64,000 bases of DNA from Rhizophagus clarus (lineage: Eukaryota; Glomeromycota; Glomeromycetes; Glomerales; Glomeraceae). The stretch is from positions 868,001-932,000 of the forward strand of contig BLAL01000196.1 in the NCBI GenBank assembly GCA_015698045.1, in the 5' to 3' direction. Below, one piece after another: positions 32,477 to 44,040 of the stretch (position 1 is its first letter; each line of letters opens with the position of its first letter). The position numbers and the translations under genes are program-made. A model generated the notes under the pieces. That model did not search any database. It worked only from the letters and a program-made list of their open reading frames with translations, and was not told the DNA's origin.

Positions 32477-32970
32477 ATACAAATTAATATATTTATTTTA
32501 AAGTTAATATTTAATCAAAAAATATTATTTTTTATCATTTTTTAATTAATTTAAAATATTTTCATCTGTAAGAAATGGTGCATTCAAATTATCAATAAAA
32601 ATATTTTCTATGTTTCATTTTGCATTATTATTTAATGCAGAATGTATTTTATCTAATAAAAAATCATTAATTTTTACATCATTATTAAAGATGCATGTCG
32701 TAAATAAAGAATTTCGACATGTCGAAAATGTCAAAAAAAAATAAACAATTCGTCAATGCAAATCAAAATGGCAAAAAGCCGAAATAAATTCGTCAAGTCA
32801 AAATTGGCGAAATTGTCGAAATAATGATTGGCTGCAGATCATCATTTTTTTGTGATGTAATGATGTGGCTGGCAAAATTGAATATAAATAAACACGTCAT
32901 AAAATCAAAAAAAAAATATTTTTCTTCTTGATTTCACACGAAATATTATCAAGTATTTCTTTGTTTGAAT

Positions 32971-33216
32971 ATGTCGAAAACACCTTCCGCTATTCTCAAT
33001 TCAAAGATTCGTGGAAAAAAAGCTTTTTTACCTGACGATGTTGAAAATTCAGTTTCAACAGCGCTTTCATATATTTGGACAGTAACAAATAAAAAAATTG
33101 ATTCGTGTGTTTTCAAACAAGATAAAGTGAGAATAATATTTAAGAAGAATGAAGGTTGTACGTATATTGACTTACAAGAGTTGTCATCAAGTTTTACGTT
33201 CATCAATAAGGTATAA
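32971..33216 (+). CDS. Short ORF of unknown function
   Basis: 81 codons, MSKTPSAILNSKIRGKKAFLPDD through SSSFTFINKV, ordinary composition with no low-complexity, unlike the surrounding DNA. No homology recognised. Preceded by a richer region with ATGTGGCTGG and TATAAATAAA (32866-32890) that could be a promoter. It may be the first exon of a gene or a fragment carried by the element; the tract after it is a minisatellite. Confidence 0.4.
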   Translation: MSKTPSAILNSKIRGKKAFLPDDVENSVSTALSYIWTVTNKKIDSCVFKQDKVRIIFKKNEGCTYIDLQELSSSFTFINKV

Positions 33217-33229
33217 GATTTCCTCGTTT

Positions 33230-33665
33230 TTGGACAACTTTGTCCACTTTTTCCTTTTGGATAATTTTGTCCACTTTTTTATCGGGTTTGGTCACTTTTT
33301 ACAGGTTTGGACAATTTTGTCCAAATTTCATACTTTGTATTTTTTTTTTACTTTTTTTTGAACAATTTTGTCTAAATTTCATACTTTTATAATTTTTTAG
33401 CGATTTGTCTATTTTTTTTTACTTTTTTTTTGGACAATTTTGTCCGAATTTCGTACTTTTATAATTTTTTAGCGATTTGTCTATTTTTTTTTTACTTTTT
33501 TTTTAGACAATTTTGTCCAAATTTCGTACTTTTATAATTTTTTAGCGATTTGTCTATTTTTTTTTTACTTTTTTTTTGGACAATTTTGTCCAAATTTCGT
33601 ACTTTTATAATTTTTTAGCGATTTGTCTATTTTTTTTTTTACTTTTTTTTGGACAATTTTGTCCA
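33230..33665. repeat. About 73-bp minisatellite with a hairpin in every unit
   Basis: Units centred at about 33307, 33358, 33432, 33505, 33579 and 33652 contain GGACAATTTTGTCC (six-pair arms with TT in the middle), AAATTTCGTACTTTTATAA, and TTTTTTAGCGATTTGTCTA followed by a T/A run. Confidence 0.9.
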
Positions 33666-33784
33666 CTTATGGATGATTTTGTTTATTTTTTTCACTAAAT
33701 AAATAAGAATTTTTGCTTTAAATAAAACATTAACTAATTATTTTTATTTAAATTTACATATTCATTTATTTACAATATCAATTT

Positions 33785-34060
33785 TGAATACATCAGTTTT
33801 TCATTTTGACAATTTTAACAATTCGACAATTCTAAAAATTTTGACATGTCGAAATTAATTTCGTACAGTTTGTATATTTCGACAATTTCGTCAATTTGAC
33901 AATTCTAAAAATTTCGACATGTCGAAATTAATTTCGTACAGTTTGTACATTTCGACAATTTCGTCAATTCGACAATTCTAAAAATTTTGACATGTCGAAA
34001 TTAATTTCGTACAGTTTGTACATTTCGACAATTTCGTCAATTTGACATGTCAAAATTATT
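33785..34060. repeat. About 71-bp minisatellite
   Basis: About 3.5 units of CAATTCTAAAAATTTCGACA, TGTCGAAATTAATTTCGTAC, AGTTTGTACATTTCGACAAT and TTCGTCAATTYGA joined in that order. Each unit contains the palindrome TTCGACATGTCGAA. Confidence 0.88.
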
Positions 34061-34165
34061 TCGATAATTCCGACTATTTCGACATTTCAATAATTTCTAC
34101 ATGTCAAAATTATTTCAGCATTTTGGCATTTTGACAGATTTTAATTTTGACATTTCGGCATTGAC

Positions 34166-35089
34166 CTTTACCATTTCAGCTGGTAACTTTAATCATTATC
34201 AATTTTTAAATCACTTTCAGTTTTGGCTTATTCTTTTGCAATTTTTTCTTATAATAATAATTGATTCTACATATTAATTAAATTATTTCAATTTGATGTA
34301 ATCTAAGATTCATTATTTTCTTCAATATCTTCACTATCATCAGAATTCTGATTTTCATTTTTAATTTTTAAATTAAAATTTTCTTCATTATTGGTAATTA
34401 TTAGTTTAGCAGTATTTTTTTTTGCTTTTTATTATTGAATAGCTTTTGCTTTATTAATTCTATGTTAAAATGAAATTAAAGTACATAATTTACTCATTTT
34501 TAAAGTTTTTTCATATTATTTTAAAAAATAATAAACAATTAAAATGATTTCTTAATTAAATAAAAATAATTTTTATTTACTTACATATAATTTATTATAT
34601 TGTTTAGTATGAAGAAAATCTATACTTGACCAAAATCTTTTTACAAATACTATATTAATATATGAAGTTTTTGCAATAGAAAAGTACGAAATTCAAAAAA
34701 ATTTTTAAATTTACTTTATATGTTAATTATGTTTTTTATACTAAATAAGTGTAAATTTAATATTAATTAAATTTTTATTTTTTTTTGAGTTTCATACCTT
34801 TCTATTGCAAAGATCCCATATATTCTAAAAATTTGTTAAATAATATAATCAAGTTCTTTTGCTAATAGAAAAATCTATTTCCAATAACTTAAAATATTAT
34901 TTTCAAATTGATTAATTATCTATTCATCAAAAAGATATAAACCTTTTCTATAATTTTCAAATTTATATAATATTGATCTTGATTTTATTTTTGTATAATA
35001 ATAAATTAACTATTTGTTAAGATATTTAATCAAAATACTTGAAATATTGTAAATATTAATGTAAATTAAAATTTAATAAAATTTATATT
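34166..35089. other. AT-rich spacer
   Basis: No gene or RNA feature supported. Confidence 0.5.
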
Positions 35090-35440
35090 ATTAAATTTAT
35101 TTTAACAAAAAAAAAAAATTTATATTATTAAATTTGTTTCAATAATAAAAAATTTATATTATTAAATTTGTTTCAATAATAAAAAATTTATATTATTAAA
35201 TTTGTTTCAATAATAAAAAATTTATATTATTAAATTTATTTCAATAATAAAAAATTTATATTATTAAATTTGTTTTAATAAAAAAAAAATTTATATTATT
35301 AAATTTGTTTTAATAAAAAAAAAATTTATATTATTAAATTTATTTCAATAAAAAAAAAAAATTTATATTATTAAATTTATTTCAATAAAAAAAAAATTTA
35401 TATTATTAAATTTGTTTTAATAAAAAAAAAATTATATTAT
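35090..35440. repeat. About 36-bp A/T minisatellite, about 10 units
   Basis: Unit AATTTATATTATTAAATTTG then TTTCAATAATAAAA, with a variable A run. Single diverged units also occur at 38885-38935, next to the 3' end of a LINE. Confidence 0.9.
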
Positions 35441-35546
35441 TAAAGAAAATTTAAACTCTTTCCTATTTCGTACAATTCACAAAAAAAATAAATTTAGGAA
35501 AAAATAATTTTATTTAAAAATTGTATATAATGGACTAAAAATTAAT

Positions 35547-38377
35547 ATGTCGTTTGAAGAAAATTTTTTAGAGTCTGCCTGTGCTGCTAAATGCTCCCTT
35601 ATAGAAGAGTTTGATGATGCTTTTTTTTTGCTTATATCTAGCGATGATTTCGCTTAAGTCTTAAAACACTCCTCATTATTTTTTAGGGATATAGATAAAA
35701 AGAAGTACCAAAAGACTCTCAAAGGATTCTTATCAAATAACCTGTATAAAAAAATAGAACGAAAGATGACAAAAAAAAGATATTTTAAGACTTTATTATG
35801 CTTACTTTGCCAAGCTATATATCTTTCATTTAAGTATGCTAAAGAAAAGCTGCATATCCTTAAATTGTCAAAAAAGGGAATGTGGAACAAAATAATAAAC
35901 CTGAAAAAATGCCTTTTAGATCATTTTATGGATTTAGAAATATCTCAAAATGAAGAATACCAATCAAAATTACAAGCGTTATCATTTAACCCAAATTTGG
36001 ATAAAGATGGAGGTTTACGACAGAAAGATAAACAAAGGGCTGATATTATGCAACAAATAATACCCCTTGTGAATACCATGATTAATGTATCAGAACTGGT
36101 GATTCAGTCTGATCCTATACTTCAATCCTCTGCCTCCTCTGTTCTTAAAATTACAGCACCACCTTTTGAACTGAAGGAATAAAAGAAGAAGGCCAAGCCA
36201 ACATTAAGGATGACGATGCTATTCACATATTAACAGGCTATCAATCTAATCTAAATTTAGAGCAATCCATTAGAGATATCCTGATTTATGACATGCCAGC
36301 TAAGTGGAATACCCTTACGATATTGGAACATCTAAAGTAATGGAGTAATATTATCTCAGTTACAGTTAAGAAGCAGAAGAAGTACAAAACTATTAAGTGT
36401 AAGTTAAAGATCATGCATCAGTTTTCTACTTGAAAAAATGATCAGCTTTGGATTATTCTCCTTGGATCCCACAGTTATCAGATAGTTTTCAGCATCATAG
36501 AGTCTTCAAGAATGTAAAGAAAGAGAATGATTCCAGGCTATTATCAATAATCCACCAGTTTTTATAACCATAAAGACGCTGTCTGCCAAAGAAAACCTCA
36601 CAAATTACATTTACCCATTAAAAATTAAGGCCTTTAAAGAGATCAAGAATTCAGATGGTAACTGTAAAGTTATTGCTTATTTTGAAAAGTGGGATGACTT
36701 ATAGTTAGTAATTAGTAACCAATTACTTTAGAGTAGAATTCCTTTTAGTTAATGTTGTCATATAGTCTTATCAGAATCCCAAAGAATATATATATAACTC
36801 AGATTCAATCCCAAAAATTTTAATATAACTTTATACACCTAATTTTAAATTTTATATAATTTTATACAATTTAATATTTGAGTTTATTATAAAATTTTTA
36901 TTATATTTATAAATTTTTTTTACAAAAATATATAATAAATAATATATATACATAAAAATTTTCATTATAAAAAAAAAATTTTTAAAATAAATTTCTAAAT
37001 CTTTAAATAAAAAATAAATAACATTTTCATAATTTATTAAACATCCAGTAATCGGATTTTGATATAATTTATACCATTAGGTTCGTCTTATTGAGACGGT
37101 TCTAATGATACTAAAATCATCTTTCTAGAATTAATATTGACTGAAATAAGGTTTACTAATAAAGTTTATTAATTAATTAAAAAATTATTAAAAAATTTTC
37201 TATGCTAAAATGATGTAAAATTAGCTATTGGATATAAAAATAATACTGGGAAATTACAAATTTTTTAAAATTTTGTGAACATAATTTTCTCCTCCCTTAT
37301 TCTATCACTAGTGATGTGCACTTGGAAGATTGGAAGCACCCTTAGAAGCACATTCGGAAGGTTGGAAGCAAAATTCTCTAATAAATTTGGTTGAATTGGA
37401 AGCTTCCAATCAAATTTTATACTATTGGAAGCACAAAATGCACATCACTGCCTATCACTATCCTTTCGACCTTATATTCTTTATATAATTTTTTTTTTTT
37501 AAGTTTATTACGCTATCATGTCTAAAATTGTTACGCTGTCATATCTAATTTTGTTTATTTTTTACATATAAATTTGTTATACCATCACATCTAAAATGTT
37601 TTATAAATCTGTTACACTGTCACGTCTAAATTTATTTAATTTATTACACCATCACGTTTAAAAGTTCATGGTTTTCTTTTTTAAATTAAGGGGTAAATTT
37701 TACAAATTTATTATAAATTTATGTGTTTTACTATTTATAGATTAAGGCGTTAATTTAAAATTTTTTTTATTAAATTTATTATCGAATTATATTTTATTTT
37801 TGTTTATATGTAATATATATATCATATATATACCAAATTTTTTAACTATTAACTTTATACAAAACTATATAATTATAACTTATATTAAAATTCGCTTTTA
37901 TTATACAAATACATATCTAACTTCTCCCTATTTTTAAGTCTATTATACAAACTCATTCATATGACATATTGGAAATTTATATAGTGTCTTTATACAAATC
38001 TGGATCCCTGTATTATATGTATTCTTCAGAGTCCTGTCCTATCCTTTATATCACGTCATAGATATCCTCTACTTCAGGACCAAGGTAATGTTCATAAAAA
38101 AGGTAAAAAGCTCTCTCAGCAGAACCTTAATGGAAATTCAGCTAGATTGTCCACTACAGGTCATAATCGTGTTCTTATAAAGAGTCTGCAAAAGGATTCA
38201 CTCAAAACTTTATCTAGTAATAAAACAGATAAAAAGAAGAATAAAAAGGCAAAAAATTTTCAAAAAAAGCAGGATTCTTCTCTTCTGAAGAAATTATCCA
38301 AGAAGCAACTTCATAAGGAAATTGTAGAAATTAAGACAGTTTTGATGGATTTTATTAGGAAGCAGTCTGAAAAATAG
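35547..38377 (+). pseudogene. Relic of a retroposon ORF1 (plus strand), interrupted
   Basis: Three blocks are readable. 35547-36180: MSFEENFLESACAAKC, a TAA, then a charged helical stretch to SVLKITAPPF. 36190-36730: HILTGYQSNLNLEQ followed by RDILIYDMPAKWNTLTILEH and VIAYFEKWDDL, matching the intact-like ORF1 at 45750 (DLIVYDIPAKWDSYTLLEN, LIGYFATWDQ). 38070-38377: SRHRYPLLQ...MSTTGHNRVLIKS to FIRKQSEK, a Lys-rich tail. Between 36780 and about 38020 lies inserted AT-rich DNA including a hAT-like MITE. Several stops confirm decay. The middle block looks like an RRM-type nucleic-acid-binding fold. Confidence 0.6.
37309..37450. mobile_element. hAT-like mini-MITE, 142 bp
   Basis: Ends TAGTGATGTGCA and TGCACATCACTG are inverted repeats of the hAT type (CAGTGATG). 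Flanks TCTATCAC (37301-37308) and CCTATCAC (37451-37458) form an 8-bp target duplication with one mismatch. Inside are repeated TTGGAAGC motifs. Confidence 0.75.
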
Positions 38378-38481
38378 TATTATTATAATAGGACTATTAT
38401 CTTGACTTCCCTAGATGAGTTAGAATATTTTTTTTTCCCTTTTCCTCTTATTTGTTAGTTTATATAATATAATTAATATAA

Positions 38482-38785
38482 GACTGTCCCAGAACCCCAA
38501 ACTATATATAAATAAATCAGGGGTTAAGTTTGCTTATAAAATTTTTAAAAAGTTGCTTATTTTAGAAGTATTTTTAAAATTTTTTTATCCTACATACTCC
38601 TGTATTTAAAAAATTTACTAATTGGATTTCAATGAAATTATATCATTGAATTCATCTCAATGAGACGAATCTAATGATATAAAATTTATTTTGATATTAT
38701 TAATATTGACTAAGATATTCTAAATTGAAAATTTTACTATACATTATATCTGACCTAAATGAGAAATGTTTGGGGTCCTACTGTC
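38482..38785. mobile_element. MITE, about 304 bp, GACTGTCC...CCCCAAAC ends
   Basis: Left end GACTGTCCCAGAACCCCAAAC, right end GTTTGGGGTCCTACTGTC, inverted. The terminus resembles that of the large element at 13743/29590. Contains the palindrome ATTCATCTCAATGAGACGAAT (near 38650). Confidence 0.6.
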
Positions 38786-40334
38786 TCATTAAAGATGATA
38801 GTATTTCTAGTATGTGTTGCAGATACACAGTATCTATCCAATTACTGTTCATAGTTTATATGATTGCATTAATTTTAAATAAAAAAAAAAATTATATTAT
38901 TAAATTTGTTTTAATATAAAAAATTTATATTATTAATTTTTTTTTTTTTTTTTTAATTCAAAGATCATGTCATATTTATTGTAAAATATTTGATATAAAT
39001 ATTACAAATAATATTATATAACCTCTTTCAGCTCAGCTAAGTGTGACCCCATAAATGACAACAAATCTAACAAATTTATAAAATGAAACTAACAAATAAA
39101 TATATTGAATCAAATTAACTATAATCAAAAACCTATTCTAAATAAAATAAATAGTAAATTAAATTAAAGAAAAATTATAAATAAAATAAAATCAATAAAA
39201 CAAAAATATTAACTAAAACAATATTAATAAAACATCATTATCCCCTAAAAGATTAATATTATAAAACTCTGATAATTTCTTGTATAACTATGAGAAACAA
39301 CTGCTCAAATGGATTAATGCCTACATTTGGATGAAGGTGAGATCAAGAGACTTCAAAATTTTTCTTTGAATGTCAGAAGTGGTGGCTTTAATAATGGTTC
39401 TATCTATATATGGATCATCAAGAAAAATATCTAAAATATCATCATCGTTAGGAGCCTTAGGTAAGAGACGTGGTTGGAAATAAAAAGCTAGCAGAAAAGA
39501 GAATTTGTTCTTCTTTAAAATGCCATTGAGTTACTCCTATTCAATGGTATAATCACATCATTATTATCATATAATCGATTTAAGAAATCAGATCAATTTG
39601 ATTAGAAGCTTGATGCAAAAAAAGCAGTGTGCTACTTCTAATCAAAAAAATATTGTATCTTCTGGAAAACAAACTTTTCCATTTTCTCTGTAGTCATACA
39701 GATGAGCAAATTAGTAAAGGTTTAGGAGTGTATTGAGATGCCAAGCCATCTGTTGAGTATTTGATTTATCAACTTGAAAGAGGATAGAAAATCTGAAAAT
39801 TGTAGGAGAATGGTAATAAGGAAGTCTTTGAGCTGCAAAAATAACTGCATTCTTAGGTGTTCAGTATGCAAACAATCAATTAAGTAGAGTATCATTTCAT
39901 TTTTCTCTTCATTACAAAATTGGTAAGTATACTCATAATAAAGGATTAGTTTGCGTCTCTGAAGCTAATGTCTAATAAGTAATTATCAATGGATCAATTT
40001 GAACAAGAAACTTCACAAGAAATTATGTCATGAAGAGGTACATCTGAAATGTTTAGTTTAATTTAAAGTAGCCTAGGTAATTTCTTATTGGTAAGTTATC
40101 AAACATTAAATGAAAGCATTTTTGTTAATTTGTAAGTCTCTCTATTCACTATATGCCTATGTCTGGCCCATTGTTTTGATAAAATCTCTTAACTTTGTTC
40201 AATTAGGATGTTTTCAAAATGCGAATAAAATTTATAATCTTTAAAATTATGATTAAATATTAATTGATGATAAATAAAATATTCTGTATTTTTTTTTGTC
40301 AATTCATCTACTAATTTATTTCAAGGGTCACCAG

Positions 40335-41060
40335 TATACTTGTATTCAAAATTAATTTCGTATTATGAAATTACGTAATTCTGTAATTCCGTAATTATTA
40401 AGTAATTTATTAGGAAAGATCTGAATTCTGTATTTAATTTCAGATTCCGTATTTAATTTCATATTACGAAAATATTTGGCCAGAATTAAGCCGAATTATA
40501 TTTAAAAATTTAGTAAACCATAACTCTGCAACTAGTTATCTGATTTTGATGATCTTACCATTATTCGATTCATCTCATCAAGACTAATGATAATAAGAAT
40601 GTAAAAATCCAATCACTAAATCGTGCTCTGACACCAATAATCACTAAATATTTGCAGTGAGATAACTTCGTCAATATCAATACTAAAATGCTGCAATATA
40701 ATCATTAGATTCGTCTTGATGAGATGAATCAAATGATAACAAGAACGTAAAAATCCAATCACTAGATCATGCTTCGACACCAATAATCACTAAATATTTG
40801 CAGTAAGATAACTTCATCAATATCGATACTAGAGTGTTGCAATATATATCATTAGATTTGTCTTGATGTGACGAATCGAATGAGAGTAAGATTGTTAAAA
40901 TCAGATCACTGGATCCAGAAATATTCATACTTCCGTACTGTTATACAAATTTTAGAATTTTGGAGTGTATAATTACGGATTTACATAATTAATTACGTAT
41001 TTACGTAATTTAGTAATTTTGGATTTCAGATTTGCCAATTGAATTTCAGAAACAACTATA
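40335..41060. mobile_element. hAT-like non-autonomous element, 726 bp, inside LINE A
   Basis: Flanked by a perfect 8-bp duplication GTCACCAG (40327-40334 and 41061-41068). Ends are inverted: TATACTTGTATTCAAAATT against TATAGTTGTTTCTGAAATT (minus strand from 41060). Copy B of the LINE is uninterrupted at the matching point (43072-43082). Rich in TTACGTAATT motifs near both ends. Confidence 0.85.
40520..40920. repeat. About 145-bp tandem repeat inside the hAT-like element
   Basis: About 2.7 units. Each has the near-palindrome ATTCGTCTTGATGAGATGAAT, then AATCCAATCACTAGATC, then GACACCAATAATCACTAAAT and ATTTGCAGTRAGATAACTTC. Confidence 0.85.
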
Positions 41061-41142
41061 GTCACCAGCATGAGCCTTAACTTTAATCAATAATAAATCT
41101 GAATGTCTATTAATAACTATCAATTTAATAAAATATAAAATA

Positions 41143-41271
41143 TTGGTGAATGATTAGACCAGTTTTATGACTGGGAGTACTCATGCCTAATTAAAAGTGA
41201 TTATATTTGTAATTCTTTCTTTACTTAATAAATGATTGTATAGTTTCAACACCAAAAAAAAAAATAAAAAA
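41143..41271 (+). mobile_element. SINE-like retroposon, 129 bp
   Basis: A short insertion with an A-rich 3' tail, flanked by a 16-bp duplication AATAAAATATAAAATA (41127-41142 and 41272-41287). Body starts TTGGTGAATGATTAGACCAG and ends TTTCAACACC before the A tract. LINE copy B lacks it (43150-43165). No coding capacity; parent RNA not identified. Confidence 0.75.
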
Positions 41272-43169
41272 AATAAAATATAAAATAAGAGAATTGTTAA
41301 ATTTTTTTGTCCAATATTAATTTTAAAATGATAAAAATTTTGTAATTGATAAAATTGCGCAATTACTATCAATATAAATTATGATTTTGCAATATTTAGG
41401 ACAAATTAATAGTACTAAAAATATTGCAAAAATTTCTGCTTGTGTGAAAAATGACATATTAATAATGCATATAAAGAATTGCTGATTGGAGTATATTTCT
41501 ATAAAAAAAGCATCTTGATTAATAACGGTGGAATAATGGTCTATGTAATCATCTAATGGTTGAATTTACATTATTAATTGATTTTTTAAAAAAAAAATTT
41601 ATAATAATAAATTATATTTCTAATATTAATATTAATTAAATAATTTTTTTTTTAATTTAAAGATCATGTTATATTTATTGTAAAATATTTAATCTAAAAT
41701 ATTACAAACAATATTATATAATCCCCTTAGCTTAACTAGATGTAACCTATAAATATGTAAAATCCAACTATAAACAAAATTAAATAAACAAAAAATTTAA
41801 ATCTAATAAATAAAATAAAGTAAAATAAAACTAAAAATTAAAAATAATAAAAAATAAAATAAAATAAAATCAATAAATTCAACCATAATCATATAAACTA
41901 TCCTAAAAACCTATAAAATCTAATCATAATTAAATAAATCCAACCAAATTAAGAGATCATTAACAAATCATCAAAATTCCCTAATAGATTAACATTATAA
42001 AACCTGGGAAATTTCTTATATACCTAAGAAAAATAGCTGCCTGAATATATTAAAGCCTTCATTTGAGTGAAGGTATAATCTAGTACCTTTAAAAATTTAA
42101 GTTTACTCATCATGATGGATAGTTTTAATGGAAGTTTTATATAAGGATCATTAAGGATTACATGATCTAATAGGTCAATATAATTTTGATTACTGGATGA
42201 ACAATAATATGAAAAGTAGCAAGCCAGTAGAGTTAAAAATTTATCTGATTTTGAGATGCCTTTAAAATGTTTTCAAGTAATGGTATGATCATAGTAATAG
42301 TTCTATCAGATAATTGATTTGAATAGCCAAACCAGTTTAATTAATAGCTTAACACAGAAAAAAGTAAATTATCATGACGTCCAGTTAAATAATTGTCTTA
42401 TCTTTTGAAAAATGAACTGTTCTATCTTTCCTGTTGATGCATAAGTAAGAAGCTCTATAAAGCTTTAGAAGTGAATTGAGTTATTAATCTATCAGTTGAT
42501 TATAGGGTTGATTGATACAAAAGAAAAGGACGAAGAGTCTAGGTATAGTAAAAGAGAAGTGCTGAAAAAAGCTTTAAGTGATGACATTAAGGATATTCTT
42601 AGCAATTCAGTCTACGAACAGCTGATTAGATGATTGATCATTTTATCCTTTTTGTCATTACAAAATTGATAGGTGAAATCATAATAAAGAGCCAGTTTGT
42701 AACATCATAACCAATGATTTGTAGGTAGTTGATAATAAATTAATTTAATTAAGAAACTTCACAGGAAGTTATGTTTGAAGTAGTACATCAAAAGTGCTTG
42801 ACTTATTTCAGAGCGGTCCAAGTTACATTCCAATGATATTGTATTGATCGCTGAATAAAGGTATTGTTATTTATTCAAAGGTCTTTCTATTCATTGCATA
42901 TTTGTATCTGATCCATCGACTTGATAAAATTTCTTAATTTCTGTTCAATTAGAATATCTTCAAAATACAGGCTAAATCAATAATCTTTAAAACTGTAATT
43001 AAGGATAATTTATGAAATATTATATTTTCTAATCTCTTCTTTGCCAATTCATTTGCTAACTCATTTCAAGAGTTTCCAGCATAAGCGTTAATCTTAATCA
43101 ATATCAAATCTAAACCTTGATTAATAACTAATAAACCAATAAAATGTAAAATAAGAGAATTATTAAAGT

Positions 43170-44040
43170 TTTTGAGCAATATCTATTCCTATTAGAATTA
43201 AATAAAAAGTTTGTAATTATCAAAATCACACAATTACTATCAGAAAAAATTTTAACTCTGCAATTTTTTGGATAAACCAATAGGGTCAAGAAAATAGCAA
43301 AAATTTCAGCTCTTATAGAGAATGGCCAGTTAACAATTCTTAAGAAAAATTGTTGGTTGGAATGTATTTTGATAAAGTCAACCTCTTAATTAATAACTAT
43401 ATCACAATAGTTCAGACAATCATTTAGTGGTTTTTTAGGGTAACTTGATATTTCATTTTAAATAGAGCCATTAGTATAGAAAGATAATTCTGTATCAGAA
43501 GATAGTGTATCTTTAATTACTAGGAGGCTGTTCTTGTTTGAAGAAGGAGAAATTTATTTTTCAATCCATATATCATCATCATATTGAGTATTGAAAATAG
43601 ATATATGACAACTAAAAGGTGAACAAGATGATGTAGAAAACCAAGATGGAATAGATAGTGATGTTGATGAAGATGAATTTAAGTTTGTATATTCATATCT
43701 TGTAAATCATAAATGACTTAATCATAAACTGTTGACAGGTTAGGAGTAATTGTAAGTTAAAATATGTGAAGTGATTCTCTATAGTGGATAATGATGCTTT
43801 ATCCTGATCACTAATATAGTTGAAATTTGTTATATCATCAAAACTGGTTTTATGGTAAATATCTATTTTATAGTATCCTTTCCATTTGAGACTTGATTTA
43901 GAGATAATCTTGTTAATAGTCCATGTAAGATCTAATAAGAAAATAATCCATTTCTTGATTTTACTGTCCCTTGTGGGTAGTGGTAAAAAGTTGGTATGTG
44001 AGAAGCTTGATAATATAATCAGAATTTGTAATAAAGCCAT
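43170..44040 (-). pseudogene. LINE ORF2 C-terminal region (RNase H / tail), decayed
   Basis: An open stretch 44040-43693 (MALLQILIILSSFSHTN ... CQQFMIKSFMIYKI) and shorter frames following it lie where the RNase H-like end of ORF2 should be, downstream of the reverse transcriptase. Assignment is by position and by repetition with copy A, not by motif. Confidence 0.4.

Larger units (their letters stand above)
32700..34165. mobile_element. Probable TIR element with TTTCGACATGTCGAAA subterminal motifs
   Basis: The palindrome TTCGACATGTCGAA occurs at 32713 and repeatedly from 33840 to 34060, and related TGTCGAAA/TTTCGACA motifs line both ends. Between them lie a short ORF (32971-33216) and two minisatellites. 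The ends GGTCAATGCCGAAATG (minus strand at 34165) and CGTCAATGCAAATCAAAATGG (32752) are loosely alike. Boundaries uncertain. Confidence 0.45.
38953..41600 (-). mobile_element. LINE copy A, 3' part only
   Basis: Antisense to the window. The 3' end is a T run on the plus strand (38935-38952, i.e. polyA). Alignable with copy B: the 39250-39350 stretch matches 42000-42090, and 40190-40260 matches 42935-43000. Decayed frames include a Cys/His-type C-terminal motif (CNEEKNEMILYLIDCL-like near 39900) and QWARHRH..NRETYKL near 40170, typical of LINE ORF2 ends. Truncated at its 5' end near 41600. Contains a hAT-like MITE and a SINE-like insertion. Confidence 0.65.

Noticed and set aside
35090..35440. 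CRISPR-like or centromeric array
   Set aside because: Simple 36-bp A/T minisatellite of about 350 bp; too short and too simple for either.
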